Part shown: positions 52,264-60,874 of the stretch, piece by piece | How positions within the stretch are numbered: position 1 is the first letter of the stretch | How the letters are laid out: each line of letters begins with the position of its first letter | Origin: Micromonospora siamensis | Lineage (GTDB): Bacteria > Actinomycetota > Actinomycetes > Mycobacteriales > Micromonosporaceae | Assembly (NCBI RefSeq): GCF_900090305.1 | Contig: NZ_LT607751.1 | Coordinates: forward strand, 3,782,001-3,846,000 | Direction: 5' to 3' | DNA: 64,000 bases | Notes under the pieces: generated by a model | Seen by the model: only the letters and a program-made list of their open reading frames with translations | Told to the model about the DNA's origin: nothing | Databases searched by the model: none | Program-made: the position numbers and the translations under genes

Positions 52264-52947
52264 TCAGCGCAGGTCGTCCAGGACGTCCGCGGCCAGCTCA
52301 CGCAGCTGCGGGCGCAGCGCCCGCAGCTGCCCGGTGACCACCGGCAGCCGGTTCTCCGGCGAGCGGCCCAGCAGGATCCGCACGGTGACCACGGCGTTCG
52401 CCGACCGGACGGTCGTCGCGGCGACCTTCTCGGCCGGGTAGAGCACGGTGAACGCCTCGTCGCCCGGCGTCGCCTCCGGCACCAGCACCGTCCGTCCGCC
52501 GTTGCTCGCCTCGCCGGCCTCGGCACGGATCCCGGTGAGCAGCCCGGCCAGCTGCGAGGTCGCCTCCTTCGTGACGTCCCCGCCGGCCGGCAGGCGCCGG
52601 TAGACGGTCACCTTGGCGTTGACCCCGGGACGGCCGCCCTGGGCGGCGGCACCCCAGGCGCAGCCGGCCGTCGCCACGTACGTCCCGTCGCCGGACTCGG
52701 CGCGGTCCGGCGTGCCCGCCCCGGTGGCCTTCAAGGTCCGGGCGGCAGCGCTGGTGAGCTGCGGGCAGCGCTGCGCGAGCCCGGTCCACCGGGCGCCGGT
52801 GGACGCCGCCTCGGTGGCCCGGGGCGTACCGGCGGCCGTGGTCGGCGCGGGGTCGGGCTGCTCTGCGTCGTCCCCGGTGGATCCGCAGCCGGCCGCCAAC
52901 AACAGGGCGGGCAGGGCGGCGGCGGTGACGAGACGGAATGCGCGCAC
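52264..52947 (-). CDS. Lipoprotein (DUF3558-like)
   Basis: A 227-residue predicted lipoprotein. The signal peptide ends in a clean lipobox LLLAAGC, followed by an acidic, Thr/Pro-rich linker. The mature domain has two further Cys (AQRCPQL and TAGCAWG) that could form a disulfide, as in DUF3558-type actinobacterial lipoproteins. A mixed alpha/beta core follows (VNAKVTVYRRL, VVTVRILLG). GGAGGAGCC lies before the GTG start. It is the last gene of the four-gene cluster with type VII-like proteins, 19 bases after the coiled-coil gene, so it probably works with them at the cell surface. Confidence 0.82.
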   Translation of the reverse strand: MRAFRLVTAAALPALLLAAGCGSTGDDAEQPDPAPTTAAGTPRATEAASTGARWTGLAQRCPQLTSAAARTLKATGAGTPDRAESGDGTYVATAGCAWGAAAQGGRPGVNAKVTVYRRLPAGGDVTKEATSQLAGLLTGIRAEAGEASNGGRTVLVPEATPGDEAFTVLYPAEKVAATTVRSANAVVTVRILLGRSPENRLPVVTGQLRALRPQLRELAADVLDDLR

Positions 52948-52966
52948 GCGGGCTCCTCCTGGTGGG

Positions 52967-53794
52967 TCAGCCGGTCACGGACTGCGGCCAGCGGCCGCCG
53001 TTCAGCTCGCCGCTGTGGTCGGCGATCTCGTTGGCCAGGGTGTTGATCGACTGGATCACCTCGGCGAGCCGCTTGCCGAGGTTGAGCAGGTAGCTCATCC
53101 CCTCGCTGACGGCGGTGCCGATCAGGCTGGAGAACTCCTGAAGCGCGAACGGCGCCTGGGTGACCGCGCCGGCCGCGGTCTCCGAGATGTCGATCGCGGT
53201 GCTGGTGATCGCGCCGGCCACGGCGGCGTAGTGCTCACCCACCTCGACGATGTACGCGGTGTTCGCCGTGGCCACGTCGGCGAGCCACTGGCTGGTCGCC
53301 TTGACCTTGCCGACGCTGGCGTCCACCGCCTTGGTCTGCCGCTCGACCTCCTGGGTGTAGACCTCCTTGGTCGGGCCCTGCCAGTAGGCGAGGTTGTGGC
53401 CGCCGCCCATGTCGTTGCCGATCTCGGAGAGCGGGGTCAGCACGCCGGTGGTGAACTGGAAGCCGGTTTCGAAGAGCGAGCCGATCGGCACGGAGCCCTG
53501 GAACGCGTACTCCAGCCGCTGCAGCGCGTTGCTCACCTCCTTGCCGATGGTCTCCATCAGCTCGTGGATCTTCCGGACCGCGCTGGCGATCTTCTCGGTC
53601 CACCACTCGGAGATGGTCGCCCAGATGCTGTCGTTGTCCAGCTCGTCCTCGACCCGCTTGAGCAGCGAGTTGACGCTGGCGACCAGCTTGTCCCAACCCT
53701 CGCGGATGCGCCGGAGGACATCCTCGACCAGGTCGACGCCCTTCCGGAAGGCGCTCATGATGTTGGGGGCGAACTCCGTGCTCTGCGGCGGCAC
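52967..53794 (-). CDS. Long WXG-like helical protein (275 aa) of a type VII-type cluster
   Basis: Almost entirely helical protein with a Trp-x-Gly turn (W138-Q-G140, in NLAYWQGPTKEV) between two long helices. This is the signature geometry of WXG100-fold proteins. The N-terminal 90 residues form an additional coiled coil (FRKGVDLVEDVLRRIREGWD, SIWATISEWWTEKIASAVRK). There is no signal peptide. It lies 33 bases after the EspC-like gene and 19 before the lipoprotein. It resembles the partners of type VII substrates in Micromonosporaceae, but its exact family is unknown to me. The start is GTG. Confidence 0.75.
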   Translation of the reverse strand: MPPQSTEFAPNIMSAFRKGVDLVEDVLRRIREGWDKLVASVNSLLKRVEDELDNDSIWATISEWWTEKIASAVRKIHELMETIGKEVSNALQRLEYAFQGSVPIGSLFETGFQFTTGVLTPLSEIGNDMGGGHNLAYWQGPTKEVYTQEVERQTKAVDASVGKVKATSQWLADVATANTAYIVEVGEHYAAVAGAITSTAIDISETAAGAVTQAPFALQEFSSLIGTAVSEGMSYLLNLGKRLAEVIQSINTLANEIADHSGELNGGRWPQSVTG

Positions 53795-53827
53795 GACGGC
53801 TCCTGTCGGTTGGGTCGGGCGGGAGGG

Positions 53828-54175
53828 TCAGGCGGACCAGATCTTGTCGAAGTTGGCCACGTTGTCCTCCTCCGCGTGCTCGTACCAGTCGGCGTTGCGG
53901 TTGAGCGCCCCGGCGAACTGGTCGAACTCGGTGGCCGCGTCGGTGAACAACGTGGTCAGCTGGCTGTGCATCTTCTCGTAGGCGCTCTGCAGGTCGGTGG
54001 CGGAGACGCCGCCGATCAGCGGGTCGGGCACCACGAAGGCCAGTGGGGAGAGGTTCTGGTCGCCGGTGGTCCGCGCGACGGTCTGCATCCGGTCGGAGAG
54101 CTTGCGCCACTTGACCGCCTCCGCGCGGATGGCCTCGGTGGCGACCTGCACCTTGGCCCGCGAGTAGTCACCCAT
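53828..54175 (-). CDS. EspC/WXG100-like small helical protein (115 aa)
   Basis: Helical hairpin protein of the type VII substrate size. Helix 1 covers VATEAIRAEAVKWRKLSDRM and helix 2 SAYEKMHSQLTTLFTDAATE. The C-terminal WYEHAEEDN supplies a Y98xxxE102 motif, like the YxxxD/E export signal of type VII substrates. A strict Trp-x-Gly turn is missing; a PDPLIGG segment sits at the bend. GGGAGGAAG precedes ATG 54173-54175. It is second in the four-gene cluster. No EccC, EccB or mycosin genes occur in the window, so export would depend on a system elsewhere. Confidence 0.75.
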   Translation of the reverse strand: MGDYSRAKVQVATEAIRAEAVKWRKLSDRMQTVARTTGDQNLSPLAFVVPDPLIGGVSATDLQSAYEKMHSQLTTLFTDAATEFDQFAGALNRNADWYEHAEEDNVANFDKIWSA

Positions 54176-54190
54176 CGGTCTTCCTCCCTG

Positions 54191-54856
54191 TCAGCGCCGG
54201 GCGGCGGTGGTCAGCTGTGCGGCCTCGCGGAGCGCGGCCACGGCGTCGGCGGCGATCCGGTCACCGTCGGCGGGCCCGAGGTCGTACCCGTCCACCTCGG
54301 CAGCGAGCACGCCGCCGCCGGCCAGGGTGAGTCGGACCAGGCCGTACGGGCCGACGACCACCCGGTGGTCGAGCTCGGCGGCCTGCCGACTCAGCCGGTC
54401 CGCCGCGGCGAGGATCTCGAAGCCCCGGTCGGCCTTGGCCTGGATCGCCTCGACGTAGCGCGGCGAGTCCGGGTCGGGCAGCGGCCCGGTGGGGGACGGC
54501 AGCAGCCGCTGCGGGCGCGGTGGGGCGGGCAGCTCGTGGCCGTACCGCTCGGCGACCGCGCGGGCGACGCCGAGCTTGGAACGGGCGAAGTCCAGGGCCG
54601 CCAGCAGGGCCACACCGACACCGGTCGGACCCACGGCCCGCCACCAGCCCGGGTCGAGCCAGAGGTCGACCAGGTCGCCGTCGGTGTCGACCAGGCAGGT
54701 CACCGAGCCGGTGACGTCGGTGCCGGAGACCGGGCCGTACCCGCCGACGTCCTCGCCGGGGCGCGCCTGGCCGAAGTGGCGCTCCATCCGGGCCAGGAAC
54801 TCCCGGGCGTCGTCCAGGCGCGGGTCGTCCGCGCCGTGCTGCTCGTGGTAGGGCAT
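54191..54856 (-). CDS. YbaB/EbfC-like protein with N-terminal extra domain
   Basis: A 221-residue protein that opens the cluster. Residues about 1-120 form a domain with VTGSVTCLVDTDGDLVDLWLD and ALDFARSKLGVARAVAE. The pattern of a short sheet flanked by helices is that of the YbaB/EbfC fold. Residues about 140-220 repeat a similar plan (ILAAADRLSRQAAELDHR, then VVVGPYGLVRLTLAGGGVLAAEVDG). A tandem YbaB arrangement is therefore possible. In actinomycetes such genes commonly precede WXG100 genes. DNA binding is unproven. The next gene starts 15 bases after its stop. Confidence 0.72.
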   Translation of the reverse strand: MPYHEQHGADDPRLDDAREFLARMERHFGQARPGEDVGGYGPVSGTDVTGSVTCLVDTDGDLVDLWLDPGWWRAVGPTGVGVALLAALDFARSKLGVARAVAERYGHELPAPPRPQRLLPSPTGPLPDPDSPRYVEAIQAKADRGFEILAAADRLSRQAAELDHRVVVGPYGLVRLTLAGGGVLAAEVDGYDLGPADGDRIAADAVAALREAAQLTTAARR

Positions 54857-54984
54857 CCGCTCCCCCGCTGGCCGGCACGGGTCCGGCGGCCGGCCACGCG
54901 ACCGTGCGGCCACGCACCCCCGTGCTGAGTGACGCCGACGACCATAGTCGACCACCGCCACCGCGCGGTGCCCGCCACCGCCGC

Positions 54985-55266
54985 TCAGGGAGCCGGATAT
55001 CGCCGGCGCAGGAAGGCGACCAGCCCGCCCTGCTCCAGGGTGACCAGCTCCCAGTTGCGGGTCTCCAGGAACTCCACGGCGGCGAGCAGCCGGTCGACCT
55101 CGGCGAGCGTGCCGGCGCCGAGGGAGAGGGTGTTGCTCACCATCGCGCCGGGCGACGGCGTCAGCATGATGTACCGGAACGGGTACGGGTCGAGGTTCAC
55201 CCGACCGCTGAGGATGTCGTCGGAGTGGAACCGGCGCGGCGGGCGCTGCGGTACGGGATGGGCCAC
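54985..55266 (-). CDS. Hypothetical protein (93 aa)
   Basis: A small soluble protein with PYPFRYIMLTPSPGAMVSNT, then a helix (GTLAEVDRLLAAVEFLETRN) and a strand (WELVTLEQGGLVAFLRRR). I do not recognise a family. The alternating sheet and helix suggest a compact alpha/beta fold. GTG 55266 is the likely start; a longer frame would begin in low-quality sequence that overlaps the amidase promoter. It is 128 bases upstream of the YbaB-like gene on the same strand and might belong to that cluster. Confidence 0.6.
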   Translation of the reverse strand: MAHPVPQRPPRRFHSDDILSGRVNLDPYPFRYIMLTPSPGAMVSNTLSLGAGTLAEVDRLLAAVEFLETRNWELVTLEQGGLVAFLRRRYPAP

Positions 55267-55448
55267 GCCCCGAGGGTAGGGCCCGGCCGCCCGTGGCCCG
55301 GGACGGACGTACCCGCCGTCGACGGTTTTCGATCGACGCAGCCTCTGGCGCCCGACCGTTGTTGGCAATATCCTCCACTGCACGCGTAGCCGATGGAGTT
55401 CCTTTTCACGCACCCCGGCGTGCCCGCGCTGGCCACTGAGGAGACGTC

Positions 55449-56582
55449 ATGCACTTCGACCACCCCGAACTCGACCGCCGGACCCTGCTGCGGGCCGGTC
55501 TCGGCGCCGCCGCGGTCGCGGTCGTCGGCAGCGAGCTGGCCCTTCCGTCCGCCGCCCTGGCCGCCACCGGCGCCGACCTCGACTGGATCATCAGCTGCGA
55601 CGAGTGGGGCGCCCGCCCGCCGGCCGACCCGCTGTCGATCAGCGCCATCGCCACCAACAAGATCATGCTGCACCACATGGCGTTTCCGAACGTCACCGAC
55701 TACTCCGAGGAGCACGCCAAGCAGCTCGCCCGCGACTGCCAGGACCTGCACCTGGACGTCAACCACTGGTCCGACACCGGCCAGCACTTCACCGTCAGCC
55801 GGGGCGGGTACGTCCTGGAGGGACGACACGGCAGCCTGGAGCGGCTCGGCGTGGGCGACCGGCAGATGATCTCGGCGCACTGCCCCGGCGAGAACGGCCG
55901 GTCGATCGGCATCGAGAACGAGGGCACCTACGTCACCGACACCCCGCCGCAGCAGCTGCTGGACTCGCTGGTGAAGCTCTGCACCACCATCTGCCGGCAG
56001 TACGGGCTGCACGCCCACGACATCTTCGGCCACTGGGACTTCCGGGCCACCCAGTGCCCCGGCGCGATGTTCTACCGCGAGTTCCCCGCCCTGCGCCGCC
56101 GGGTCTTCACCGCCCTCGGCACCGACCTGGCCGACGTGCCGGCCCGCCGCTGGCCGGACATCTGGCGCTTCGTCGGCGGACCGGTGGTGCGGGTGGCGCA
56201 GTACCTGCTCACCCACCGTGGCTACACCGTGCCGGTCACCGGCGTCTTCGACGCGGCCACCGTGGCCGCCGTGCAGGACTGGCAGTCCCGCAACGGCATC
56301 CCGGTCGACGTCGACGCCACCCTCACCGGCCCCACCTGGGAGACGCTCGCCCCGGAGCTGGGCAAGGACGCCACCGGGATCCCGGTGCAGGCGGTCCAGT
56401 TCATGCTCAACTCCAAGGGCTACACCGACGTGGCGATCACCGGCCAGTACGACTGGGTGACCAAGAAGGCCCTGCAGGACCTCCAGGAGCTGCACGGGCT
56501 GGACACCAACGGCAAGGTCTCCACCACCACCTGGTGCGCCCTGGTCGGCGGCGTGGTGCGCCAGTCGTTCACCCAGGACTGA
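55449..56582 (+). CDS. Secreted N-acetylmuramoyl-L-alanine amidase with peptidoglycan-binding domains
   Basis: A 377-residue Tat-exported amidase (signal DRRTLLRAGLGAAAVAVVG). The amidase_2/PGRP domain spans about 45-220: CDEWGARPP, zinc His in IMLHHMAF, NHWSDTGQHFTVSRGGYVLE, IGIENEGTY, and GHWDFRATQCPG with the remaining zinc His and Cys. Two peptidoglycan-binding-1-like repeats follow (AQYLLTHRGYTVPVTGVFD and QFMLNSKGYTDVAITGQYD). It cleaves the bond between muramic acid and peptide. GAGGAG at 55438 fits the ATG. Expression is monocistronic and a hairpin follows. Confidence 0.93.
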   Translation: MHFDHPELDRRTLLRAGLGAAAVAVVGSELALPSAALAATGADLDWIISCDEWGARPPADPLSISAIATNKIMLHHMAFPNVTDYSEEHAKQLARDCQDLHLDVNHWSDTGQHFTVSRGGYVLEGRHGSLERLGVGDRQMISAHCPGENGRSIGIENEGTYVTDTPPQQLLDSLVKLCTTICRQYGLHAHDIFGHWDFRATQCPGAMFYREFPALRRRVFTALGTDLADVPARRWPDIWRFVGGPVVRVAQYLLTHRGYTVPVTGVFDAATVAAVQDWQSRNGIPVDVDATLTGPTWETLAPELGKDATGIPVQAVQFMLNSKGYTDVAITGQYDWVTKKALQDLQELHGLDTNGKVSTTTWCALVGGVVRQSFTQD

Positions 56583-56603
56583 CCGGGCCGTCCCCTCGAG
56601 GCG

Positions 56604-56637
56604 GCGGTGGGGGCGTCGACGGCGCCGCCCCCACCGC
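56604..56637 (+). terminator. Terminator hairpin after the amidase gene
   Basis: GCGGTGGGGGC (56604-56614) and GCCCCCACCGC (56627-56637) pair perfectly around 12 bases. The hairpin begins 21 bases past the stop. Confidence 0.7.
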
Positions 56638-56713
56638 GTACGCCCGGCGCGCCACCCCTGTCCCCACCGGTCCGGATGCGACGATGCGCTGACCAGGACA
56701 GGAGGAGGGCGCG

Positions 56714-57127
56714 ATGAGATCCCGGCTCAACCCGTACCTGAACTTCCCCGGCAGCAGCCGGACGGCGATGGAGTTCTACCAGCGCGTGTTCGGCGGCAAG
56801 CTCACCATGAGCACGTTCGCCGAGTTCGGCAACGACGACCCGGCGCTCGCCGACAAGATCATGCACGCGCTGCTGGAGACCGACGACGGCTTCACCCTGA
56901 TGGCCTCCGACACCGCCCCGGGCATGGACCACCACCCGGGCAACGACATCGCGATCTGCCTCAGCGGTGACGACGCCGGGCAGCTGCGCGCCTGGTGGAC
57001 GGCGCTCGTCGAGGGCGGCACCGTCTCCGTGCCGCTGGAGCGTCAGATGTGGGGCGACGAGTTCGGCACCTGCACCGACCCCTACGGCGTCGCCTGGATG
57101 GTCAACATCACGACACCCCGGGACTGA
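56714..57127 (+). CDS. PhnB-like VOC family protein
   Basis: A 137-residue VOC-fold protein of the PhnB/3-demethylubiquinone type. It opens RLNPYLNFPGSSRTAMEFY, with the conserved QRVFGGKL. DKIMHALLETDDGFTLMASD follows, then GNDIAICLSGDDAGQLR in the second module. The end WGDEFGTCTDPYGVAWMVNI is the family signature. Metal-ligand residues are incomplete, as in many PhnB-like proteins, so catalysis is uncertain. A strong AGGAGGAGG lies just before the ATG. It converges with the lipid kinase gene, overlapping 20 bases. Confidence 0.88.
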   Translation: MRSRLNPYLNFPGSSRTAMEFYQRVFGGKLTMSTFAEFGNDDPALADKIMHALLETDDGFTLMASDTAPGMDHHPGNDIAICLSGDDAGQLRAWWTALVEGGTVSVPLERQMWGDEFGTCTDPYGVAWMVNITTPRD

Positions 57128-58061
57128 CCGGCGGGTCGTCCGGGCAGCAGACGGTCAGCGCCCGCGGTACCACCCGTACCTTCAGCCGGTCGGTCTCGCC
57201 GCGGTCGCCGCCGTCCAGCTCGTAGGTCATCGGCGCGCCGAACCGCACCCTGATCCGGCGCCCCCGGGTCAGCCGCACGAAGGGCGAGTCCTCCGACCGG
57301 CCGCCCGCCATCCGGCCCAGGGTGCGGGCCCACTGCATCACACCGGTCGCGGTGGTCACCCCGACATCCAGGCAACCGTCGTCGGGGCGGGCGTCGTCGA
57401 AGGCGGGGATGCCGCCGGTGATCGTGCCGACGTTGCCGAACAGCACGCAGGTGGCCTCGCCGTCGAACCAGTCGGCCCCGTCGACCCGGATCCGCATCCG
57501 CACCGGCTCACCGCGCACGTGCCGCAGCCCGGTCCAGACGTACGCGAGGCGCCCCAGCCGGCCCTTGAGCTTCCGGTCCGCCTCGGCGATCATCTCGCCG
57601 TCGAAGCCGGCGCCGGCCATCACCGCGAAGTGCTCGCCGTTGACCCGGCCCAGGTCCAGGGCGCGACGCCGGCCGAGCAGGCCGATCCGGACCGCCTCGG
57701 TGAGATCGTGCGGGATGCCGAGGTTGGTGGCGAAGAGGTTGGCGGTGCCGGCCGGCAGGATCGCCATCGTCGCCCCGGAGCCGGCCAGGGCGTCGGCGCA
57801 GCGCTGCACCATGCCGTCGCCGCCCCAGACGAAGACCAGCTCGGCGCCCTCGCGCAGCGCCTTGCGGGCCTTCTTCGGGGCCTTGCGGCTCTTGGGCACC
57901 TCGTACCAGATCGGGTCGGTGATGCCGGCGTCGGCGAGCGTGGCGCGCAGCTCGGCCAACCCACCACCGAGGGTCTTGCGACGGTGGGCGACCACGGCGA
58001 CGGTGCCCACCCGCTCGGCGGTCGACGGTACGGCACGCAGGTCGGCCCGGCTGCTGCTCAT
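57108..58061 (-). CDS. Diacylglycerol/lipid kinase family protein
   Basis: A 317-residue DAGK-catalytic-domain protein. VFVWGGDGMVQRCADALAGS is the nucleotide-binding GGDGT block, with Met in place of Thr. It is followed by MAILPAGTANLFATNLGIP, the usual GTxNDxAR-like region. Later VMAGAGFDGEMIAEA and VLFGNVGTITGGI fit the C-terminal beta domain. It likely phosphorylates a lipid such as diacylglycerol or a polyprenol-related substrate at the inner membrane. ATG 58061 is supported by the protein start MSSSRADLR. It diverges from the glutamate-synthase-like gene. Confidence 0.87.
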   Translation of the reverse strand: MSSSRADLRAVPSTAERVGTVAVVAHRRKTLGGGLAELRATLADAGITDPIWYEVPKSRKAPKKARKALREGAELVFVWGGDGMVQRCADALAGSGATMAILPAGTANLFATNLGIPHDLTEAVRIGLLGRRRALDLGRVNGEHFAVMAGAGFDGEMIAEADRKLKGRLGRLAYVWTGLRHVRGEPVRMRIRVDGADWFDGEATCVLFGNVGTITGGIPAFDDARPDDGCLDVGVTTATGVMQWARTLGRMAGGRSEDSPFVRLTRGRRIRVRFGAPMTYELDGGDRGETDRLKVRVVPRALTVCCPDDPPVSPGVS

Positions 58062-58144
58062 GACGGCGTTGGTACCCACCCCGCATGATCGGCATGCCCG
58101 CGCGAACCGTGCGGACCGCCACGATCCCGGGGAGACTGGCGGGC

Positions 58145-59719
58145 ATGACCTGGGCCCGTCGAGCCGTACCCGTCGCCGCCGCCGCTCTCGCGGCACTCGC
58201 CGCGCGCGACCTCACCCAGCGCGACCACGCGCTGCTGCGCAACTTCCCGCTGCTGGGCCGCGCCCGGTACCTGCTCGAGTCGATCGGCCCGGAGCTGCGG
58301 CAGTACATCGTCGCGGCCAACGACGAGGAGCGGCCGTTCACCCGCGACCAGCGCCGCTGGGTGTACGCCTCGGCCAAGCAGGAGAACAACTACTTCGGCT
58401 TCGGCACGGACAACGACATCGAGCACACCGCCGGATATCCGATCATCAAGCACAAGACGTTCGGCGCGGCCGTGCCGCCGTCCACGCCGGCCGCTGGGCA
58501 CGACGTGCGGCTGCCCTGTGCCAAGGTGCTCGGCGGCGCCCGGGGCCGGACGAAGGCGTTCCGGCCCGAGTCGGTGGTGAACATCTCCGGGATGAGCTTC
58601 GGCTCGCTGTCGGGCAACGCGATCGAGGCGCTGAACAAGGGCGCCGCGCTGGCCGGTTGCTGGCAGAACACCGGCGAGGGTGGCCTGTCGCCGTACCACC
58701 GCAACGGCGGTGACCTGGTCTTCCAGCTGGGCACGGCGTACTTCGGCTGCCGCGACGAGCACGGCCGGTTCAGCCTGGACCGGCTCAGGGAGGTCGTCGC
58801 GGGCGCGCCGGTGCGGGCGCTGGAGGTGAAGCTCAGCCAGGGCGCCAAGCCCAGTCTCGGCGGGCTGCTGCCCGGGGCGAAGGTGTCGGCGGAGATCGCG
58901 GCGACCCGCGGCATCCCGGCCGGCCAGGACTGTGTCAGCCCGTCCCGGCACGCCGAGTTCTCCGACTGCGACAGCATGCTGGACTTCGTCGAGCTGCTCG
59001 CCGCCGAGACCGGCCTGCCGGTGGGGATCAAGTCGGCGGTCGGCGACCTGGGCTTCTGGACCGAGCTGGCCGACCTGATGCGCGACACCGGCCGGGGGGT
59101 GGACTTCGTGACCGTCGACGGCGGGGAGGGCGGCACCGGCGCCGCGCCGTTGATCTTCACCGACTCGGTGTCGCTGCCGTTCCAGCAGGGCTTCTCCCGG
59201 GTCTACCGGACCTTCGCCGAGCGTGGCCTGCACGAACAGGTGGTCTTCGCCGGAGCCGGCAAGCTCGGCCTGCCGGACAACGCGATCGTGGCGTTCGCGC
59301 TCGGCTGCGACCTGGTCAACGTGGGCCGGGAGGCGATGCTGGCGATCGGCTGCATCCAGGCCCAGAAGTGCCACACCGACACCTGCCCCACCGGTGTCGC
59401 CACCCAGAACTCCTGGCTGGCCCGCGGCCTCGACCCGGCCAGCAAGTCGGTGCGGGCCGCCAACTACCTGCAGACCCTGCGGCGGGACCTGGTCAAGGTC
59501 GCCGAGGCCTGCGGCGTGGAGCACCCCGGCCTGATCGACACCTCCGCGGTGGAGATCCTCAACGGCCGCACCGGCTCCACCCCGCTGCACGAGGTGTACG
59601 GCTACCGACCGGAGTGGGGGCTGCCCGGCGCCACCGACCGGGCGGAGATCAGCCGGCTGATGGCCGGCGAGGCGCCGCGCGGCGGCAGCGCCCCTCCCTC
59701 CCCCACCGCGCAGCGCTGA
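58145..59719 (+). CDS. FMN-binding glutamate synthase family protein
   Basis: A 524-residue protein corresponding to the FMN/iron-sulfur central domain of glutamate synthase. It has no glutaminase part and no separate small subunit. An N-terminal hydrophobic stretch (AVPVAAAALAALAA) may anchor it in the membrane. Family blocks are VVNISGMSFGSLSGNAIEAL, NTGEGGLSPYH, VDFVTVDGGEGGTGAAP and the cluster motif CIQAQKCHTDTCPTGVATQN with three Cys. Members of this group have unclear substrates; some may be oxidoreductases with other nitrogen acceptors. It is alone in its transcript. Confidence 0.88.
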   Translation: MTWARRAVPVAAAALAALAARDLTQRDHALLRNFPLLGRARYLLESIGPELRQYIVAANDEERPFTRDQRRWVYASAKQENNYFGFGTDNDIEHTAGYPIIKHKTFGAAVPPSTPAAGHDVRLPCAKVLGGARGRTKAFRPESVVNISGMSFGSLSGNAIEALNKGAALAGCWQNTGEGGLSPYHRNGGDLVFQLGTAYFGCRDEHGRFSLDRLREVVAGAPVRALEVKLSQGAKPSLGGLLPGAKVSAEIAATRGIPAGQDCVSPSRHAEFSDCDSMLDFVELLAAETGLPVGIKSAVGDLGFWTELADLMRDTGRGVDFVTVDGGEGGTGAAPLIFTDSVSLPFQQGFSRVYRTFAERGLHEQVVFAGAGKLGLPDNAIVAFALGCDLVNVGREAMLAIGCIQAQKCHTDTCPTGVATQNSWLARGLDPASKSVRAANYLQTLRRDLVKVAEACGVEHPGLIDTSAVEILNGRTGSTPLHEVYGYRPEWGLPGATDRAEISRLMAGEAPRGGSAPPSPTAQR

Positions 59720-59840
59720 CCGCGCCGGTCCGGCGGTGACCGGCGCCGGTCCCCGGCACGGTCGCCGCCCGGACGAACCACGTCGCACCACATCGGACGT
59801 CCGGAGTGGATGCCGCCGCGCGGGGCTTACCAGGACGGCC

Positions 59841-60860
59841 CTACTGGCCGGGCGCGCCCGGCTGCACGATCCGTTCCGCCGGCGCCGGGCGGTACGCCTC
59901 CTTCTCGTCCGGGGCGAGGGCGGCGAAGAGCCCCACACCGGCCGGCCGCCCCGCCAGCCGGCTGCGCTGGGTCACCACCACGCAGGCCAGCACCGCCACC
60001 GCCGCCGCGACGGAGGCCGCCGTGACCCGCTCGCCGAGCAGCAGCGCCGACCACACCAGGGTCAGCACCGGCTGCGCCAGCTGGACCTGGCCGACGTGCG
60101 CGATGCCGCCCCGGGCCAGCCCGGCGTACCAGGCGAAGAAGCCGAGGAACATGGAGACCACGGTGAGGTATCCGAACGCCGACCAGGTGGTGGCATCGGC
60201 GCGCGGCGGGTGGATGACACCGGCCAGCACCGTGACGGGCACGGTGACGGGCAGGGCGAGCAGCAGCGCCCAGCAGATGGTCCGGGCACCACCCAACTGG
60301 CGGGCGAGCGCGCCGCCCTCGGCGTACCCGAGGCCACAGAGGACGACCGCCGCGAGCAGGGAGAGGTCCGCCAGGGACAGGCTGCCGTGGACCGCGCCGC
60401 TGGCGCCGAGGAAGGTGAGCACCGCCAGCATCCCGCCGGCGCTCGCGGCCCAGAACAGCGGGGACGGCCGCTCACCGGCGCGCAGCACCGCGAAGACGGC
60501 CGTCATGGCGGGCAGCACGGTGACGACGACCGCGCCGTGCGCGGAGGTCTGGCTCAGCAGGGCCAGCGACGTGAACAGCGGGAAGCCCACCACCACGCCG
60601 AGGGCGACGATGGACAGCCGGCGCCACTGGTCGCGGGTGGGGCGTGTCGCGCCGACGCCGTGCAGGTAGGCCCCGGCCAGCAGGGCCGCGCCGACCGCCC
60701 GCCCGAACGCCACGAACCACGGGTCGAGTTGCTGCACCGCGACCCGGGTGGCCGGCAGGGACAGGCTGAACCCCAGCACGCCCAGCGCACCCAGGGCGAG
60801 GCCCGCCGCCCGGCCCGCCGTTACCGATCCGCCGACAGTAACGCTACTCTTGTCTCTCAT
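59841..60860 (-). CDS. EamA-family (DMT) transporter
   Basis: Ten-helix drug/metabolite transporter of 339 residues in two EamA repeats. The first repeat begins ALGALGVLGFSLSLPATRVA and contains FVAFGRAVGAALLAGAYL. The second contains FGYLTVVSMFLGFFAWYAGLARGGIAHVGQ, split here as YLTVVSMFLGFFAWYAGLA, and VLTLVWSALLLGERVTAA, the usual helix 10 block. It probably exports an amino acid or small metabolite. ATG 60860 overlaps the opposite gene's ATG (shared CATG), so transcription is divergent from a MocR regulator over almost no spacer. The regulator likely controls it. Confidence 0.85.
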   Translation of the reverse strand: MRDKSSVTVGGSVTAGRAAGLALGALGVLGFSLSLPATRVAVQQLDPWFVAFGRAVGAALLAGAYLHGVGATRPTRDQWRRLSIVALGVVVGFPLFTSLALLSQTSAHGAVVVTVLPAMTAVFAVLRAGERPSPLFWAASAGGMLAVLTFLGASGAVHGSLSLADLSLLAAVVLCGLGYAEGGALARQLGGARTICWALLLALPVTVPVTVLAGVIHPPRADATTWSAFGYLTVVSMFLGFFAWYAGLARGGIAHVGQVQLAQPVLTLVWSALLLGERVTAASVAAAVAVLACVVVTQRSRLAGRPAGVGLFAALAPDEKEAYRPAPAERIVQPGAPGQ

Positions 60861-60874
60861 GGACCAGGGTAACG
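60820..60874. promoter_or_regulatory. Divergent EamA-MocR promoter with GTTAC/GTAAC repeats
   Basis: Plus-strand elements TTACCG (60821-60826) and TACTCT (60845-60850) are spaced 18 bases and would give a nearly leaderless mRNA starting at ATG 60859. CGTTACC (60819-60825) and GGTAACG (60868-60874) are inverted repeats. A third GTAACG copy lies at 60838-60843 in the direct sense. These may be MocR binding sites. Confidence 0.5.

Noticed and set aside
51299..52947. Slipin as a fifth member of the type VII-like operon
   Set aside because: The 86-base gap and unrelated domain make joint function unproven; the SPFH gene is often found alone.
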